Source of the DNA: Gimesia chilikensis
GTDB lineage: Bacteria > Planctomycetota > Planctomycetia > Planctomycetales > Planctomycetaceae
Direction of reading: 5' to 3'
DNA: 64,000 nt
Assembly: GCF_008329715.1 (NCBI RefSeq)
Contig: NZ_VTSR01000007.1
Span: 606,846 to 670,845, forward strand
This document shows positions 8,844 to 18,034 of the stretch, in pieces. Position 1 is the first letter of the stretch; each line of letters opens with the position of its first letter. The position numbers and the translations under genes are program-made. The notes beneath the pieces are model-generated. The model saw nothing but the letters and a program-made list of their open reading frames with translations, searched no databases and was not told where the DNA came from.

Positions 8844-10391
8844 ATGAATTTGACACCTGAACAGGAACAAATCGGAAAAGACAACTTCAACGAAGCTGTC
8901 TCGTTTACTCGACGTGATTTCATCACGACCGCTGCTGCAGCGACAACTGGCCTGGGAGCCGCCTACTTCGGCTATGAGAAGCTCAAAGGTAAGCCGGTAA
9001 AAGTTGGTTTTATCGGCACCGGTGATGAAGGCAGCGTGCTTATCACACAACACCCGCCCGAATACATGGAGATCGTGGCGATTGCCGATCTGCGGCCTTC
9101 CAACCGCAAGAAAGCAATGCACGGTCACGGCAACGAACACCGCGTCGGCCTGATCAACAAACTGGGTGATGAAAAAGCAGCCAAAATCAAACAGTTTGAT
9201 GACCATAAAAAACTGATCGCAGCCAAGGACCAGTTGGGTCTGGAAGCCGTTGTTATCGCTGTTCCTTTGAGTCAGCATGCTCCGATCGCCATGGCAGCTC
9301 TGGATGCAGGACTGCATGTGCTCTCAGAAAAACTGATGGCTCACAACATCACCGAGTGTAAAGAGCTTATCAAAAAAGCCCGCGAGAAAAACCTGCTGCT
9401 GGCTGTAGGTCACCAGCGTCATTACAGCGTTCTGTACGATAACGCCAACCAGCTGGTCAAAACCGGTCTGCTGGGTGATATTCGTCACATCCGCGCTCAA
9501 TGGCACCGCAACAACAGCTTCCCCGGTCGTGACAGCTGGCGGAAAGGTGTCCCCAAAGAGGACAAAGCAGCCCTGGAGAAAGTAGTCCAGGAATACGGCT
9601 ACGATAACATGGACGAACTCATCAACTGGCGTCTGTACAACAAAACCGGTGGTGGTCTGATGGCAGAGCTGGGTAGTCACCAACTGGATGCCTGCAGTAT
9701 TTTCCTGGGTAAAGTTCATCCGCTGGCCGTTCAGGGTTACGGCGGGAAAAACTTCTACGGTGTCAAAGGCATCGGATCCAAGGACAAACAGGAAGATGAT
9801 CGCGAGATCGACGATCACGTCTACGTGACCTTCGAATTCCCAGGTCCTCACTACGATCCGGAAACGAATCCGCGTGACATCTGCATCGTGACTTATTCCT
9901 CGATCAACACCAACCGCTGGGAACCTTACGGTGAAACCGTCCTCGGTAGCCGGGGAACCCTGATCATGAAAACCGAAAAAGAAGCACTGCTCTTCAAAGA
10001 AGCCAGTCCTTCTACCGGTGGTGGTGGTCCTGACCAGCGTCTGTGGGTCATCAAGTCCAGCGATGGAAGTGGCCCGGTTCTGGATGCGTACGAAACGACA
10101 GCACCTTCTGCTGCCGCTTCAGACACAACCAAAGCTATGGGCGACAAGATCAGCCGCGGCTATACAGAAGAGATGGAACACTTCTGCCACTGTATTCGTA
10201 CCGACAACCACAAAGGTCCTCTCGAAGGCGGCCTGAAGTGTAACGGTACGGTCGCGATGGCAGATGCGATCATGGCACTCACAGCCAACCTGGCCATGAA
10301 ACACAAAGTCCGCATCGAGTTCAAACCGGAATGGTTCGATCCCGATAACCCGGCCACACCGGAAGCCGACTTTGCAGATAAAACTGCCTGA
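8844..10391 (+). CDS. Gfo/Idh/MocA family oxidoreductase, Tat-exported
   Basis: A 515-residue NAD(P)-dependent sugar-type dehydrogenase. The N-terminus has a twin-arginine signal ([16 protein letters not shown]), then a Rossmann fold ([15 protein letters not shown]) and the family [11 protein letters not shown] segment, which holds the conserved EK pair. The C-terminal half has [15 protein letters not shown], the catalytic-region motif with the conserved His. AGGGAGA seven bases before ATG supports the start. Planctomycetes carry many exported members of this family; the substrate cannot be read from sequence. A clear rho-independent terminator follows. Confidence 0.9.
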   Translation: MNLTPEQEQIGKDNFNEAVSFTRRDFITTAAAATTGLGAAYFGYEKLKGKPVKVGFIGTGDEGSVLITQHPPEYMEIVAIADLRPSNRKKAMHGHGNEHRVGLINKLGDEKAAKIKQFDDHKKLIAAKDQLGLEAVVIAVPLSQHAPIAMAALDAGLHVLSEKLMAHNITECKELIKKAREKNLLLAVGHQRHYSVLYDNANQLVKTGLLGDIRHIRAQWHRNNSFPGRDSWRKGVPKEDKAALEKVVQEYGYDNMDELINWRLYNKTGGGLMAELGSHQLDACSIFLGKVHPLAVQGYGGKNFYGVKGIGSKDKQEDDREIDDHVYVTFEFPGPHYDPETNPRDICIVTYSSINTNRWEPYGETVLGSRGTLIMKTEKEALLFKEASPSTGGGGPDQRLWVIKSSDGSGPVLDAYETTAPSAAASDTTKAMGDKISRGYTEEMEHFCHCIRTDNHKGPLEGGLKCNGTVAMADAIMALTANLAMKHKVRIEFKPEWFDPDNPATPEADFADKTA

Positions 10392-10432
10392 GTGCGGTCT
10401 ATTGAATTCCAACTCGAATTCGACAATGATTC

Positions 10433-10472
10433 AACAATGCCGAGGAGTCCTTTCCTCGGCATTGTTTCTTTT
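10433..10472 (+). terminator. Rho-independent terminator
   Basis: AACAATGCCGAGGA pairs with TCCTCGGCATTGTT and is followed by TCTTTTT. This 14-bp stem with a T-rich tail lies just after the Gfo/Idh gene. Confidence 0.85.
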
Positions 10473-10508
10473 TAAACCGTACTGACTTCTGCTTCAAAGG
10501 GGATCCAC

Positions 10509-11795
10509 GTGTCGGAAGGACGCAAGGCAGGCCTGTTTCTCATCTTCGTAACTGTTTTTATTGATCTGCTCGGTTTTGGAATCGTACTCCCCCTGCTCCC
10601 GCGATATGGAGAGCATTTTGAAGCAGGCGGTACCACGCTCGGACTGTTAATGGCATCCTTTTCCGCCATGCAGTTTCTGTTTGCTCCGATCTGGGGACGC
10701 CTGTCCGACCGGGTAGGACGCCGCCCGATTTTGATTCTGGGACTCGTGGGCTCCACCTTCTTCTACGGCCTGTTTGGTTTCGCGACCTCACTGGGGAATA
10801 CGGGAACATTTCTGGGAATCGGCGCTTTAACATGGCTGTTTATCACACGGATCGGAGCCGGCATCGCCGGAGCTACAATTCCAACAGCGCAAGCATACAT
10901 CGCCGACATTACCGGTCCCAAAGAGCGCGGTAAAGGCATGGCCCTGATCGGTGCCGCCTTCGGTATCGGATTTACGTTCGGTCCACTCATCGGTGCTGCT
11001 TTTGTTTCTGCAGAAGCGGGAGCGACTCCCAGCGCTGCTCCCGGCTATGTGGCCAGCGTGCTCTCCGGCATCGCTGCCCTGCTGTCCATTTTCAAATTAC
11101 CGGAATCACTCCAGCAGAAAACGGCAGAGTCACTGACTCGTCGCCACCACTGGTTTGATGTCGCCAGCTTCAGGCACGCGCTCTCAAAACCACGAATCGG
11201 TCTGATCCTGCTGACCATCTTTTTAACCACCTTCGCCTTTGCCCAGTTCGAATCCACCCTCTCACTGCTCACGCAGGAACTCGGATTTGCTGCCCGCAGC
11301 AACTTCTTCATCTTTGCCTACATTGGCCTGATCCTGACACTCAGCCAGGGCATCCTGGTGCGACGGCTGATCCCCAAGCTGGGGGAATTTCGCATGGGTC
11401 TCATCGGAATCGTCTTAATGGTGATTGGGCTGTTATTAATCGGAGTCGCCGGCAATTCCGGTTCCTATCCCCTGCTCTACGCGGTGCTCCCCATCTCGGT
11501 GATTGGCTTTTCCGCCACCACCCCTTCCCTGCAGTCTCTGCTTTCGCTGAATACTTCAGATGATGAACAGGGAGGAATTCTGGGAGTCGGCCAGAGTATC
11601 TCAGCTCTGGCTCGAATTCTGGGACCGCTGGCCGGGATCATTCTGTTCAAGGGGACCAGTAATGGACTGGTCGCCGGCAGCATCACCGCTCCCTACTGGG
11701 CGGGAGCAGGGATCATGGTACTGGGGCTGCTGTTGATGAGCGGTCTTAAATCAGGCAATTCAGAATCGAATGTTTCTACACAAGTCGAAACTTAA
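10509..11795 (+). CDS. MFS transporter, TCR/Bcr-like drug-efflux type
   Basis: Start GTG 10509 follows AAGGGG at good spacing. The 428-residue protein shows about 12 hydrophobic segments. It has the MFS loop 2-3 signature GRLSDRVGRRPILILG near residue 60 and an antiporter motif-C-like GIGFTFGPLIGAAF. Gene order of motifs and length match the tetracycline or multidrug efflux branch (DHA1). Substrate is not predictable. It follows a strong terminator, so it is probably transcribed from its own promoter. Confidence 0.85.
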   Translation: MSEGRKAGLFLIFVTVFIDLLGFGIVLPLLPRYGEHFEAGGTTLGLLMASFSAMQFLFAPIWGRLSDRVGRRPILILGLVGSTFFYGLFGFATSLGNTGTFLGIGALTWLFITRIGAGIAGATIPTAQAYIADITGPKERGKGMALIGAAFGIGFTFGPLIGAAFVSAEAGATPSAAPGYVASVLSGIAALLSIFKLPESLQQKTAESLTRRHHWFDVASFRHALSKPRIGLILLTIFLTTFAFAQFESTLSLLTQELGFAARSNFFIFAYIGLILTLSQGILVRRLIPKLGEFRMGLIGIVLMVIGLLLIGVAGNSGSYPLLYAVLPISVIGFSATTPSLQSLLSLNTSDDEQGGILGVGQSISALARILGPLAGIILFKGTSNGLVAGSITAPYWAGAGIMVLGLLLMSGLKSGNSESNVSTQVET

Positions 11796-11908
11796 GTCCA
11801 GAGAGCGGCTTTCGAACCCGGGCTTGTCCTAACTGCCGGAATTTGATAAAGATACCGCAGATTTGGTACAGATCTTTTCCGGTAATCATTCAGACAGGCA
11901 CGGATGCC

Positions 11909-12718
11909 ATGCTCAATCGAATCTTACAGTCAAAATGGACCAGACGCAGCTTACTTACTCTGGCCACTCTACCATTCGTCCTTTCCAGTATCGCGTACTG
12001 GAATGGTTCTACCGTGCAGAAATCGATGGCAGGAGCCCCTCGCCCTGCTCTGGCATTTGAAACATTTCTCGTCGACCGGGGAATGATTAAAGAGACCGAA
12101 CGTGTCGTCGGTGCCCGATTTCGCTTCAAAAACCTGAGCGATCAGACCGTCACAGTCAAAGAACTCATTCCCAGCTGTGGCTGTCTGCAACCTCATCTGG
12201 AGAAACGGGTCTATGAACCTCATGAATCAGGCGAGTTCATCCTCAAAATGGAAACGGCGGGTGAATCTCCCGGACAGAAGGAGCTCTTCGTCGACTTCAA
12301 ATACGAAGATACGATGGAACGCGTGGCCCGTTTGACCTTCAAAGTGGAACTCCCCATTCGCAGACTGGTTGTTAAACCGAAAGCACTGGTGATCTACCAG
12401 TTCACCCCCGGACGCACCGTCCACCCCGTGACAGTCTCCGATTATCGTGGCGGTAAAGATTTTGAAATCACCAACGTCAAGAGCACATCCAAATATGCCA
12501 AGGTGGAACTCGGTGCACTGGAAAACAACGATGGTCTCCGACAACAAAAAGTGGATGTGATCGTAGAAGATCTTGTGCCCCCGGGAAAACATGACGGCCT
12601 GGTTGTGATTAAAACCAACGACACCGATTTCCCGGAACTCTATGTGCCCCTTATTATCCAGGGCCCCGATCAGAAAACCGTTCTCAGGCCCGAAGTCGCT
12701 TCACCTCAGGCTAATTGA
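11909..12718 (+). CDS. DUF1573 domain protein, exported
   Basis: A 269-residue protein. The ATG at 11909 gives a basic N-terminus and a hydrophobic segment (LLTLATLPFVLSSIAY) resembling a signal peptide or anchor. An earlier TTG in frame is less likely. The first DUF1573 unit follows, with the typical PSCGCLQPHLEK segment (CGC motif near residue 89) and beta-rich text (FRFKNLSDQTVTVKELIP). The second half (VKPKALVIYQFTPG to VIKTNDTDFPELYVPLII) resembles another immunoglobulin-like unit. The function of DUF1573 proteins is unknown. It may be transcribed with the gene at 12877, 158 bases downstream. Confidence 0.75.
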   Translation: MLNRILQSKWTRRSLLTLATLPFVLSSIAYWNGSTVQKSMAGAPRPALAFETFLVDRGMIKETERVVGARFRFKNLSDQTVTVKELIPSCGCLQPHLEKRVYEPHESGEFILKMETAGESPGQKELFVDFKYEDTMERVARLTFKVELPIRRLVVKPKALVIYQFTPGRTVHPVTVSDYRGGKDFEITNVKSTSKYAKVELGALENNDGLRQQKVDVIVEDLVPPGKHDGLVVIKTNDTDFPELYVPLIIQGPDQKTVLRPEVASPQAN

Positions 12719-12818
12719 GGCGTCCTCAAACCCTGCGATCAGCAGTTTTTGTGACTTCTAAGACTTTTTTCTGACTATTTCTGTACGAAATCTCGACGCC
12801 TGCACCACTAATAATAAT

Positions 12819-12837
12819 AGAGAACCCCGAGTTCTCT
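12819..12837 (+). repeat. Short inverted repeat before the FecR-like gene
   Basis: AGAGAAC and GTTCTCT (7 bp, five-base loop) followed by TTAAATT, 39 bases before the next start codon. It could be a weak terminator for the DUF1573 gene or a leader structure. Confidence 0.3.
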
Positions 12838-12876
12838 TTAAATTATTAACTTCTTTCAGCTCAACAATGGTGCAGC

Positions 12877-15261
12877 ATGCGTTTAACACTCAGAACTCTG
12901 ATCGCTTATCTGGATGATGTTTTAGAGCCGGCCCAGATCAAAGAAATCGGCAAAAAACTGGAGGAGAGCAGTTACGCCTCCTCGCTGGTAGAACGAATCA
13001 AAGATGTGTTACGCAGACGCCGCCTGACTGCTCCGGAAGTCGAAGGCCCCGGCTCTAACCTCGACCCGAACACGGTCTCTGAGTATCTCGACAACACACT
13101 CCCCCCGGAAAGTGTTGCCGATGTGGAAAAGATCTGCCTGAACTCGGATGTTAATCTGGTGGAAGTCGCCGCTTCCCATCAGATCCTGACCCTGGTTCTG
13201 GGGGAACCAGCCACCGTTAACCCTGATACCAGAGAACGAATTTACGCCCTGGGACCAGCACTGCGCAGCGACCAGACAGAAGCGGCCCCTCAGACTCAGA
13301 CGGCTGTTGCTGAACCTCCGGCTGCCCCTCAGCCAGTTGCCGCAACGGCTCCCGTCAGAACCAGTACTCCGCCTCCACAACAGTCTATTCCCGCTCGAGA
13401 ACCAGAACCTTTTTCCTCTCGGATTCCCGACTACCTGAAAACCAAACCGCTCTGGAAGCGTTTTACGCCTTACGTCCTGATTCTGCTCACCGCAGTCGTC
13501 TGGGCTGGCCTGTTCTTCAACGATCCAACCTTTTTCCCGTCATTCTTCACACAGACTGATGCCACGCCACAAGTGGCTGACAATCAGGTTGACAACCAAG
13601 AAGTTGATTTATCTAAACCCCAGGAGCCGACACCAGAAAAATCGGCGCCTGCGTCAGCAGAGCCGGGAGCTGACGTCGCAGCGACGCCCCCTGAAAAACA
13701 ACCAGCTAAAACGACACCGGTTCCCCCCAAACCGGAGCCTGCCGGTGACACCGTGGCTATGAATACCAAACCCCCTGCATTTGATGCACCACCGCCCGCT
13801 GATGCAGAAACAGTTGCTCCTACTGCAGTTCCCGCTAAGCCCCCCGTGGAGAACCTGCTGCCGGCCACCCCCGGCACGACAACACCTGCTGAACCTCCGA
13901 CAACACCACCGGCTGCACCTGCTAAACCAGCAGATAATACCGTAGCCTTGAACAGTAAAACTCCTGAAAATGCCGCTCCTGCAGCACCAGCGAAAATTGA
14001 AATGGCGGATGCCGCTCAGAAAGCACCGGCTGCACAAATTGAATCAGAAGATGGATTCTTCCTGGCCCAGGTCGATCAGAAACGTGAACTGGCCGACAAA
14101 AATGACTGGTTAATCCTCTCGAAGGTGATGCCGATTCAGGCTGGTTCCGCAGTCGCCTCACCCGCACCGTTCACCGCGCGGATTAATATCCCCGAAGCCC
14201 TGTGCAAAGTAGTTTTACTGCCCGGAACAGAGGTGACTTATCAAGGTAAAAACAAGGCCGCCGAGATGGGGTTCAAGATCCAGGAAGGCCGTCTGAGAAT
14301 CGAAGCCTCCCGTGGCCTGAATGATGCCCGGGACGCAGCTGGACCAACTCTGTCGATCAAAGTCAATGATGAGCTGTGGCGTATCGAACTGGTCACACGC
14401 GACAGCGTGTGTGGCATTGAAATCGATCCCGTACAACCTACCCACCCCGACCAGAAACCCGGCCCTGACAACTACACAGGGATCCTGTATGCCTATTCGG
14501 GGATGATCCGCTTCTCAGATGGATCCGGCAAGGTGCACACCATCGATGCCGGCCACTGGATGTCACTCTCCGCTAAAGATCGTAAGGCCGGACGAATCAA
14601 TCCTTCTGTTGGAGATAAACCCCTGCGGGTTCCGCATTGGGTCGAACCTAACTACAAAGACAATTCCTACCTGGCCCGTCGTCAAATCGCGGCTTTTGCC
14701 AAAGAGCTGAAAGACGATCAGCTGGTCTCCCTTACCATGCCCGCCATTACCAAAGATTTGAAACCCAACATATCCGACCTGGCAACCAAATCTCTGGCGT
14801 TAACCAACCGTTACCAGGAACTGGTGAAGGTACTGAATGAAGTTGACCATCACGAGTCCCGAATGGAAGCTGTAAATGGGATTCGAAACTGGCTCTTACG
14901 TGATCCGCAAAACGGCGAGTTGCTCACAGCAGCACTCCAGAAACAGTTTTCCCCCGAGATGGCAGAAACGATGGAACGCCTGCTCTGGGGCTTCCAGAAA
15001 CAGGATGCCCAGGATCGTTTCATCTCAGGCAGACTGGTAGAGTGGCTGGAACATCCACATGTTGCTGTCCGGGAACAGGCTTTCAATTATATTCACGAAC
15101 TGACAGACCGTCCCATCGACTACTCTGACATTGCGACCCCCACACAACGACGGTCAACAGCTCGGCGCTGGTTCTCCCACATTGAAAAACATGGCTCGCT
15201 GGTAGAACCCCAGGCTGCCCCTGTGAATCCACCGGAAAAGTCATTTAATCCGATCAACTGA
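12877..15261 (+). CDS. Single-pass membrane protein with FecR-like domain
   Basis: A 794-residue protein I recognise only in part. Residues 1-135 hold two related alpha-helical units (LIAYLDDVLEP and VSEYLDNTLPPE) reminiscent of anti-sigma zinc-finger domains but without the Cys/His ligands. A Pro/Ala-rich stretch precedes one transmembrane helix at about 198-215 (YVLILLTAVVWAGLFF). A long Pro/Ala/Thr linker runs to about residue 385. Then comes a beta-rich FecR-like region (GTEVTYQGKNKAAEMGFKIQEGRLRIEASRG, in two parts, to GHWMSLSAKD), and the C-terminus is helical. The layout suggests a cytoplasmic regulatory head and a periplasmic sensor domain. No sigma factor gene is adjacent. Confidence 0.6.
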   Translation: MRLTLRTLIAYLDDVLEPAQIKEIGKKLEESSYASSLVERIKDVLRRRRLTAPEVEGPGSNLDPNTVSEYLDNTLPPESVADVEKICLNSDVNLVEVAASHQILTLVLGEPATVNPDTRERIYALGPALRSDQTEAAPQTQTAVAEPPAAPQPVAATAPVRTSTPPPQQSIPAREPEPFSSRIPDYLKTKPLWKRFTPYVLILLTAVVWAGLFFNDPTFFPSFFTQTDATPQVADNQVDNQEVDLSKPQEPTPEKSAPASAEPGADVAATPPEKQPAKTTPVPPKPEPAGDTVAMNTKPPAFDAPPPADAETVAPTAVPAKPPVENLLPATPGTTTPAEPPTTPPAAPAKPADNTVALNSKTPENAAPAAPAKIEMADAAQKAPAAQIESEDGFFLAQVDQKRELADKNDWLILSKVMPIQAGSAVASPAPFTARINIPEALCKVVLLPGTEVTYQGKNKAAEMGFKIQEGRLRIEASRGLNDARDAAGPTLSIKVNDELWRIELVTRDSVCGIEIDPVQPTHPDQKPGPDNYTGILYAYSGMIRFSDGSGKVHTIDAGHWMSLSAKDRKAGRINPSVGDKPLRVPHWVEPNYKDNSYLARRQIAAFAKELKDDQLVSLTMPAITKDLKPNISDLATKSLALTNRYQELVKVLNEVDHHESRMEAVNGIRNWLLRDPQNGELLTAALQKQFSPEMAETMERLLWGFQKQDAQDRFISGRLVEWLEHPHVAVREQAFNYIHELTDRPIDYSDIATPTQRRSTARRWFSHIEKHGSLVEPQAAPVNPPEKSFNPIN

Positions 15262-15276
15262 GATCAAAGCACCAAA

Positions 15277-15308
15277 CCAGACCCGAGTCCGCACGGATTC
15301 GAGTCTGG
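15277..15308 (+). terminator. Hairpin after the FecR-like gene
   Basis: CCAGACCCGAGTCCG pairs with CGGATTCGAGTCTGG, with one mismatch and one G-T pair, starting 15 bases after the stop codon. No strong T-run follows. Confidence 0.55.
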
Positions 15309-15508
15309 CTCTATCACAGGATTAATTATGGACTTAGCTTCGCAATTAATTCCCGATATCACATCAAAAAACGTGAAAAAATCAACGAACTCCTCTTGCT
15401 CGATTTTTTAACGACTGTTATCTTTCGCCCACCTCTCTCCCAGTCCTATCCCGATGAGTTTCAATTCGTCAACAAAAACTATCCCCCCGAACTAAACCAT
15501 TTTCCGAC

Positions 15509-15544
15509 AGTATGACACTCAGAAATGAGTTCTGAGCCCATACT
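15509..15544 (+). repeat. Structured leader before the TPR lipoprotein gene
   Basis: Nested inverted repeats: outer arms AGTATG/CATACT and inner arms CTCAGAA/TTCTGAG around ATGAG. They end 23 bases before the start codon. This could be an operator or an mRNA stem. The rest of 15309-15508 is AT-rich and shows nothing I can name. Confidence 0.35.
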
Positions 15545-15567
15545 TACAAACGATGGAGCTGTGCACG

Positions 15568-16581
15568 ATGCACTCAACTCGAAACAGATTTTCGGTTCTC
15601 TGCAATCTGGCAATCTTATTTTCACTGGGAACACTGACGTTATCCGGCTGTAATACCATGCATGGCGTGGCCAGTAACGAAATGGGAAATGGTTACTATC
15701 AACGTGGGGATTATGCTCAGGCGCATGCAGCTTTTACCCGGGCAATCGCAAATAATCCAACAAATCCCGACTACGTCCATAATCTGGCAGTCGTAATGGA
15801 AAAAGAAGGTGATCTGGCCGGTGCGGAACAGACCTACCGCAATGCCCTACGAGTTGATCCGACTCACCAGCCTTCACATCACGGACTGGCGGAACTCATG
15901 ATCAGCCAGGGACGTCAACAGGAAGCCGCTCAGCACATTACCGCCTGGCGGGACACTCAGCCTTACATTGCAGAGTCTCACCTGGAAATGGCCTGGCTGC
16001 TGCAACAGAATGGTGACATGACAGGAGCAGAACAGTCTCTGAAAGCTGCTGCGAACATTGACCCCAACCATCCCAAAGTTTTAGCTCACATGGGGCAGGT
16101 CTATCAGCAGAGTGGCCGTAACGAAGAAGCTCTGGCGATGTACGAGCAGTCCCTCCAGTCTGAATGGTATCAGCCACAGGTTCAGTCCCGGATCGCTTCA
16201 TTGAAAAAACCATATGCCCCCGCCAGCCCGCAGGACCGGATTGTCGCGAAAGGATGGGAACATGGCCCGCTGGGTAATGGCAGCATGTTCCGTTACCAGA
16301 CACGCACCGCGCAGGCCAGCTACACACACCCTCTTCCCACCTACACCGGCAGTGCTTCCAGCGGGACTGTGGCTATGATGAACTCACCGCAGATCAGCCA
16401 TGCGAATGCCTACTCCACCGGCAGCGTTGCCTCACAGCCCATGCTGGTGGCTCCCGGAGCAGTTGGCCAACCTGTCCCCTACGGTGTTGCAACCGCACCT
16501 GAGCCAATCAACGTTGATCCAGCTCATTACCCGACAGAACCAGCCACAGCCGGCGCAGCTCCCGTTGTCCAACCCTATTGA
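15568..16581 (+). CDS. TPR-repeat lipoprotein
   Basis: Start ATG 15568 is preferred, with GGAG nine bases upstream; an ATG five codons earlier is in frame. A lipoprotein signal ends in LSGC near residue 28. Four to five tetratricopeptide repeats follow ([79 protein letters not shown]). The last 130 residues are low-complexity, rich in Ala, Pro, Ser and Tyr. It is probably an envelope-anchored protein-protein interaction scaffold; specific partners are unknown. Confidence 0.8.
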   Translation: MHSTRNRFSVLCNLAILFSLGTLTLSGCNTMHGVASNEMGNGYYQRGDYAQAHAAFTRAIANNPTNPDYVHNLAVVMEKEGDLAGAEQTYRNALRVDPTHQPSHHGLAELMISQGRQQEAAQHITAWRDTQPYIAESHLEMAWLLQQNGDMTGAEQSLKAAANIDPNHPKVLAHMGQVYQQSGRNEEALAMYEQSLQSEWYQPQVQSRIASLKKPYAPASPQDRIVAKGWEHGPLGNGSMFRYQTRTAQASYTHPLPTYTGSASSGTVAMMNSPQISHANAYSTGSVASQPMLVAPGAVGQPVPYGVATAPEPINVDPAHYPTEPATAGAAPVVQPY

Positions 16582-16629
16582 TTTTCATGATTTCGGTCAA
16601 AAAGTCGCGAGACTTTGTATCCGACTGCG

Positions 16630-16657
16630 TTGACCGGACATGTCGTCATGATAGAAT
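16630..16657 (+). promoter_or_regulatory. Sigma-70-like promoter of tRNA-Pro
   Basis: TTGACC and TAGAAT separated by 16 bases, ending 10 bases before the mature tRNA 5' end. Spacing and position fit a housekeeping promoter. Confidence 0.7.
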
Positions 16658-16667
16658 AAGACTCCCA

Positions 16668-16741
16668 CGGGATGTGGCTCAGCCTGGTAGAGCGCTGCGT
16701 TCGGGACGCAGAGGTCGCAAGTTCAAATCTTGTCATCCCGA
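16668..16741 (+). tRNA. tRNA-Pro (anticodon CGG)
   Basis: A 74-nt cloverleaf. Acceptor arms CGGGATG and CATCCCG pair perfectly, with discriminator A. The D-loop is GGCTCAGCCTGGTAGAGC. The anticodon stem CTGCG/CGCAG encloses loop TTCGGGA, anticodon CGG. The T-arm is CAAGTTCAAATCTTG. CCA is not encoded. Confidence 0.95.
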
Positions 16742-16757
16742 CTCTTAAGTCAAACAC

Positions 16758-16803
16758 AAAAGACCACTTATCGAAACAGGTTCTGTTTCAGTAAGTGGTC
16801 TTT
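16758..16803 (+). terminator. Terminator after tRNA-Pro
   Basis: A long interrupted stem: AAAGACCACTTA pairs with TAAGTGGTCTTT, and inside it GAAACAG pairs with CTGTTTC around GTT. The 3' side runs into TTTATTTGTT. It begins 17 bases after the tRNA. Confidence 0.8.
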
Positions 16804-16971
16804 ATTTGTTGTAGTTTGATACCCATTCTCAAAACACTCCGGGCTGTTTAAAAACGCCCCCCAGTGACAGGCAACCATTATCTGCATGCCCTCAATTTGT
16901 ATCCCGAGACGGCATGCGCTATGATTGAATCTGCGTCATTGAGCATTCCCACATAACGAGAGATAAACTCC

Positions 16972-17724
16972 ATGGCTAATCGGCCCGTCAGAGAATTAGA
17001 AGTGATTCGCACAACCAGAATCACGGAGCATATGTTGCGAATCACTTTGGGCGGCGCTGCCATGGCCGATTATCCCAGCAATCAGGAAAGCGCTTACGTG
17101 AAACTGATGTTTCCACAAGCAGATGACCAGCCCCCACAGAAACGATCTTATACTATCAGACAACAGCGTCCGATGGAAATTGACCTCGACTTTGTGCTAC
17201 ACGATCCCCTGGGGCCCGCGTCCTCCTGGGCGAAACAGGCGCAACCGGGAGACCGGATCCAGGTCGGCGATCCCGGCCCGAAAAAATTGATCAATCATGA
17301 CGCTGACTGGTTTCTGCTGGTCGGTGATATGGCCGCATTACCAGCGATCAGCGTCAACCTGGAGCAGTTGCCCGACGATGCCAGCGGACATGTCATCATC
17401 GAGATTCCCAGCGAAACAGATATCCAGACTCTGAAAGCACCCGCTGGTCTGAAATTCCACTGGGAAGTCAATCCCCAGCCGGATCCTGAGGGAAGCTTTC
17501 TGATTTCAAAAGTCAAAGCCTTACCCTGGCAGGCAGGCCAACCAGCCGTCTGGTCCGCCTGCGAATTCAACAGCATGCGGAAACTCAGGCATTTCTTCAA
17601 GGAAGAACACAAACTTCCTGACAGTCACTTATACTTGTCGAGCTACTGGAAACTCGGGCAGTCCGATGAAGGGCACAAACAGGCGAAACGCCTAGATAAC
17701 GAACAGTCTGCGGGAGCAGGCTAG
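16972..17724 (+). CDS. Siderophore-interacting FAD-binding protein (ViuB/SIP type)
   Basis: Siderophore-interacting proteins are flavin reductases that release iron from ferric siderophores in the cytoplasm. This 250-residue protein has the FAD-binding core (KRSYTIRQ, residues 57-64, the RxYT element) and MEIDLDFVLHD. GPASSWAKQAQPGDRIQVGDPG holds the family's GPAxxWA stretch. The C-terminal half has WFLLVGDMAALPAI, VWSACEFNSMRKLRHFF and SSYWKLGQSDEGH, matching the NAD(P)H-side motifs. Length is typical. It stands alone after the tRNA, upstream of the CobN-type operon, which fits a local iron theme. Confidence 0.88.
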   Translation: MANRPVRELEVIRTTRITEHMLRITLGGAAMADYPSNQESAYVKLMFPQADDQPPQKRSYTIRQQRPMEIDLDFVLHDPLGPASSWAKQAQPGDRIQVGDPGPKKLINHDADWFLLVGDMAALPAISVNLEQLPDDASGHVIIEIPSETDIQTLKAPAGLKFHWEVNPQPDPEGSFLISKVKALPWQAGQPAVWSACEFNSMRKLRHFFKEEHKLPDSHLYLSSYWKLGQSDEGHKQAKRLDNEQSAGAG

Positions 17725-18034
17725 TCGTACCATTTCGGACATGCCGTGTGTCTGAAACACCACTTTAATGGTTTCCTGGGCTTACATCAGAGTGTGCATC
17801 CTGACGTCGCCGTCAGTAACTCTTCTGACTTCTCTGTTAAGACACATCACTTTAATCTCGGCTCACAGGACAAACACGGTCTCCGCCAGTTGACCTCGCA
17901 TCTTCCCCTCAACTACCATTCGTCAAAGCGACGGGTTGGTCTCCCCAGAGTTGTATCTGGCAACCATTTCCATATGGAATGAAAACCACTCCTGGATAAC
18001 TCACCGAGTCGAAGTCCTTGCAGGATTATTTATT
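17725..18034. other. Intergenic stretch without a supported gene
   Basis: Short frames occur on both strands, but none has family resemblance or a ribosome binding site. The upstream part of the following reading frame (from TTG 17936) overlaps it. I see no clear promoter or hairpin. Confidence 0.4.
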
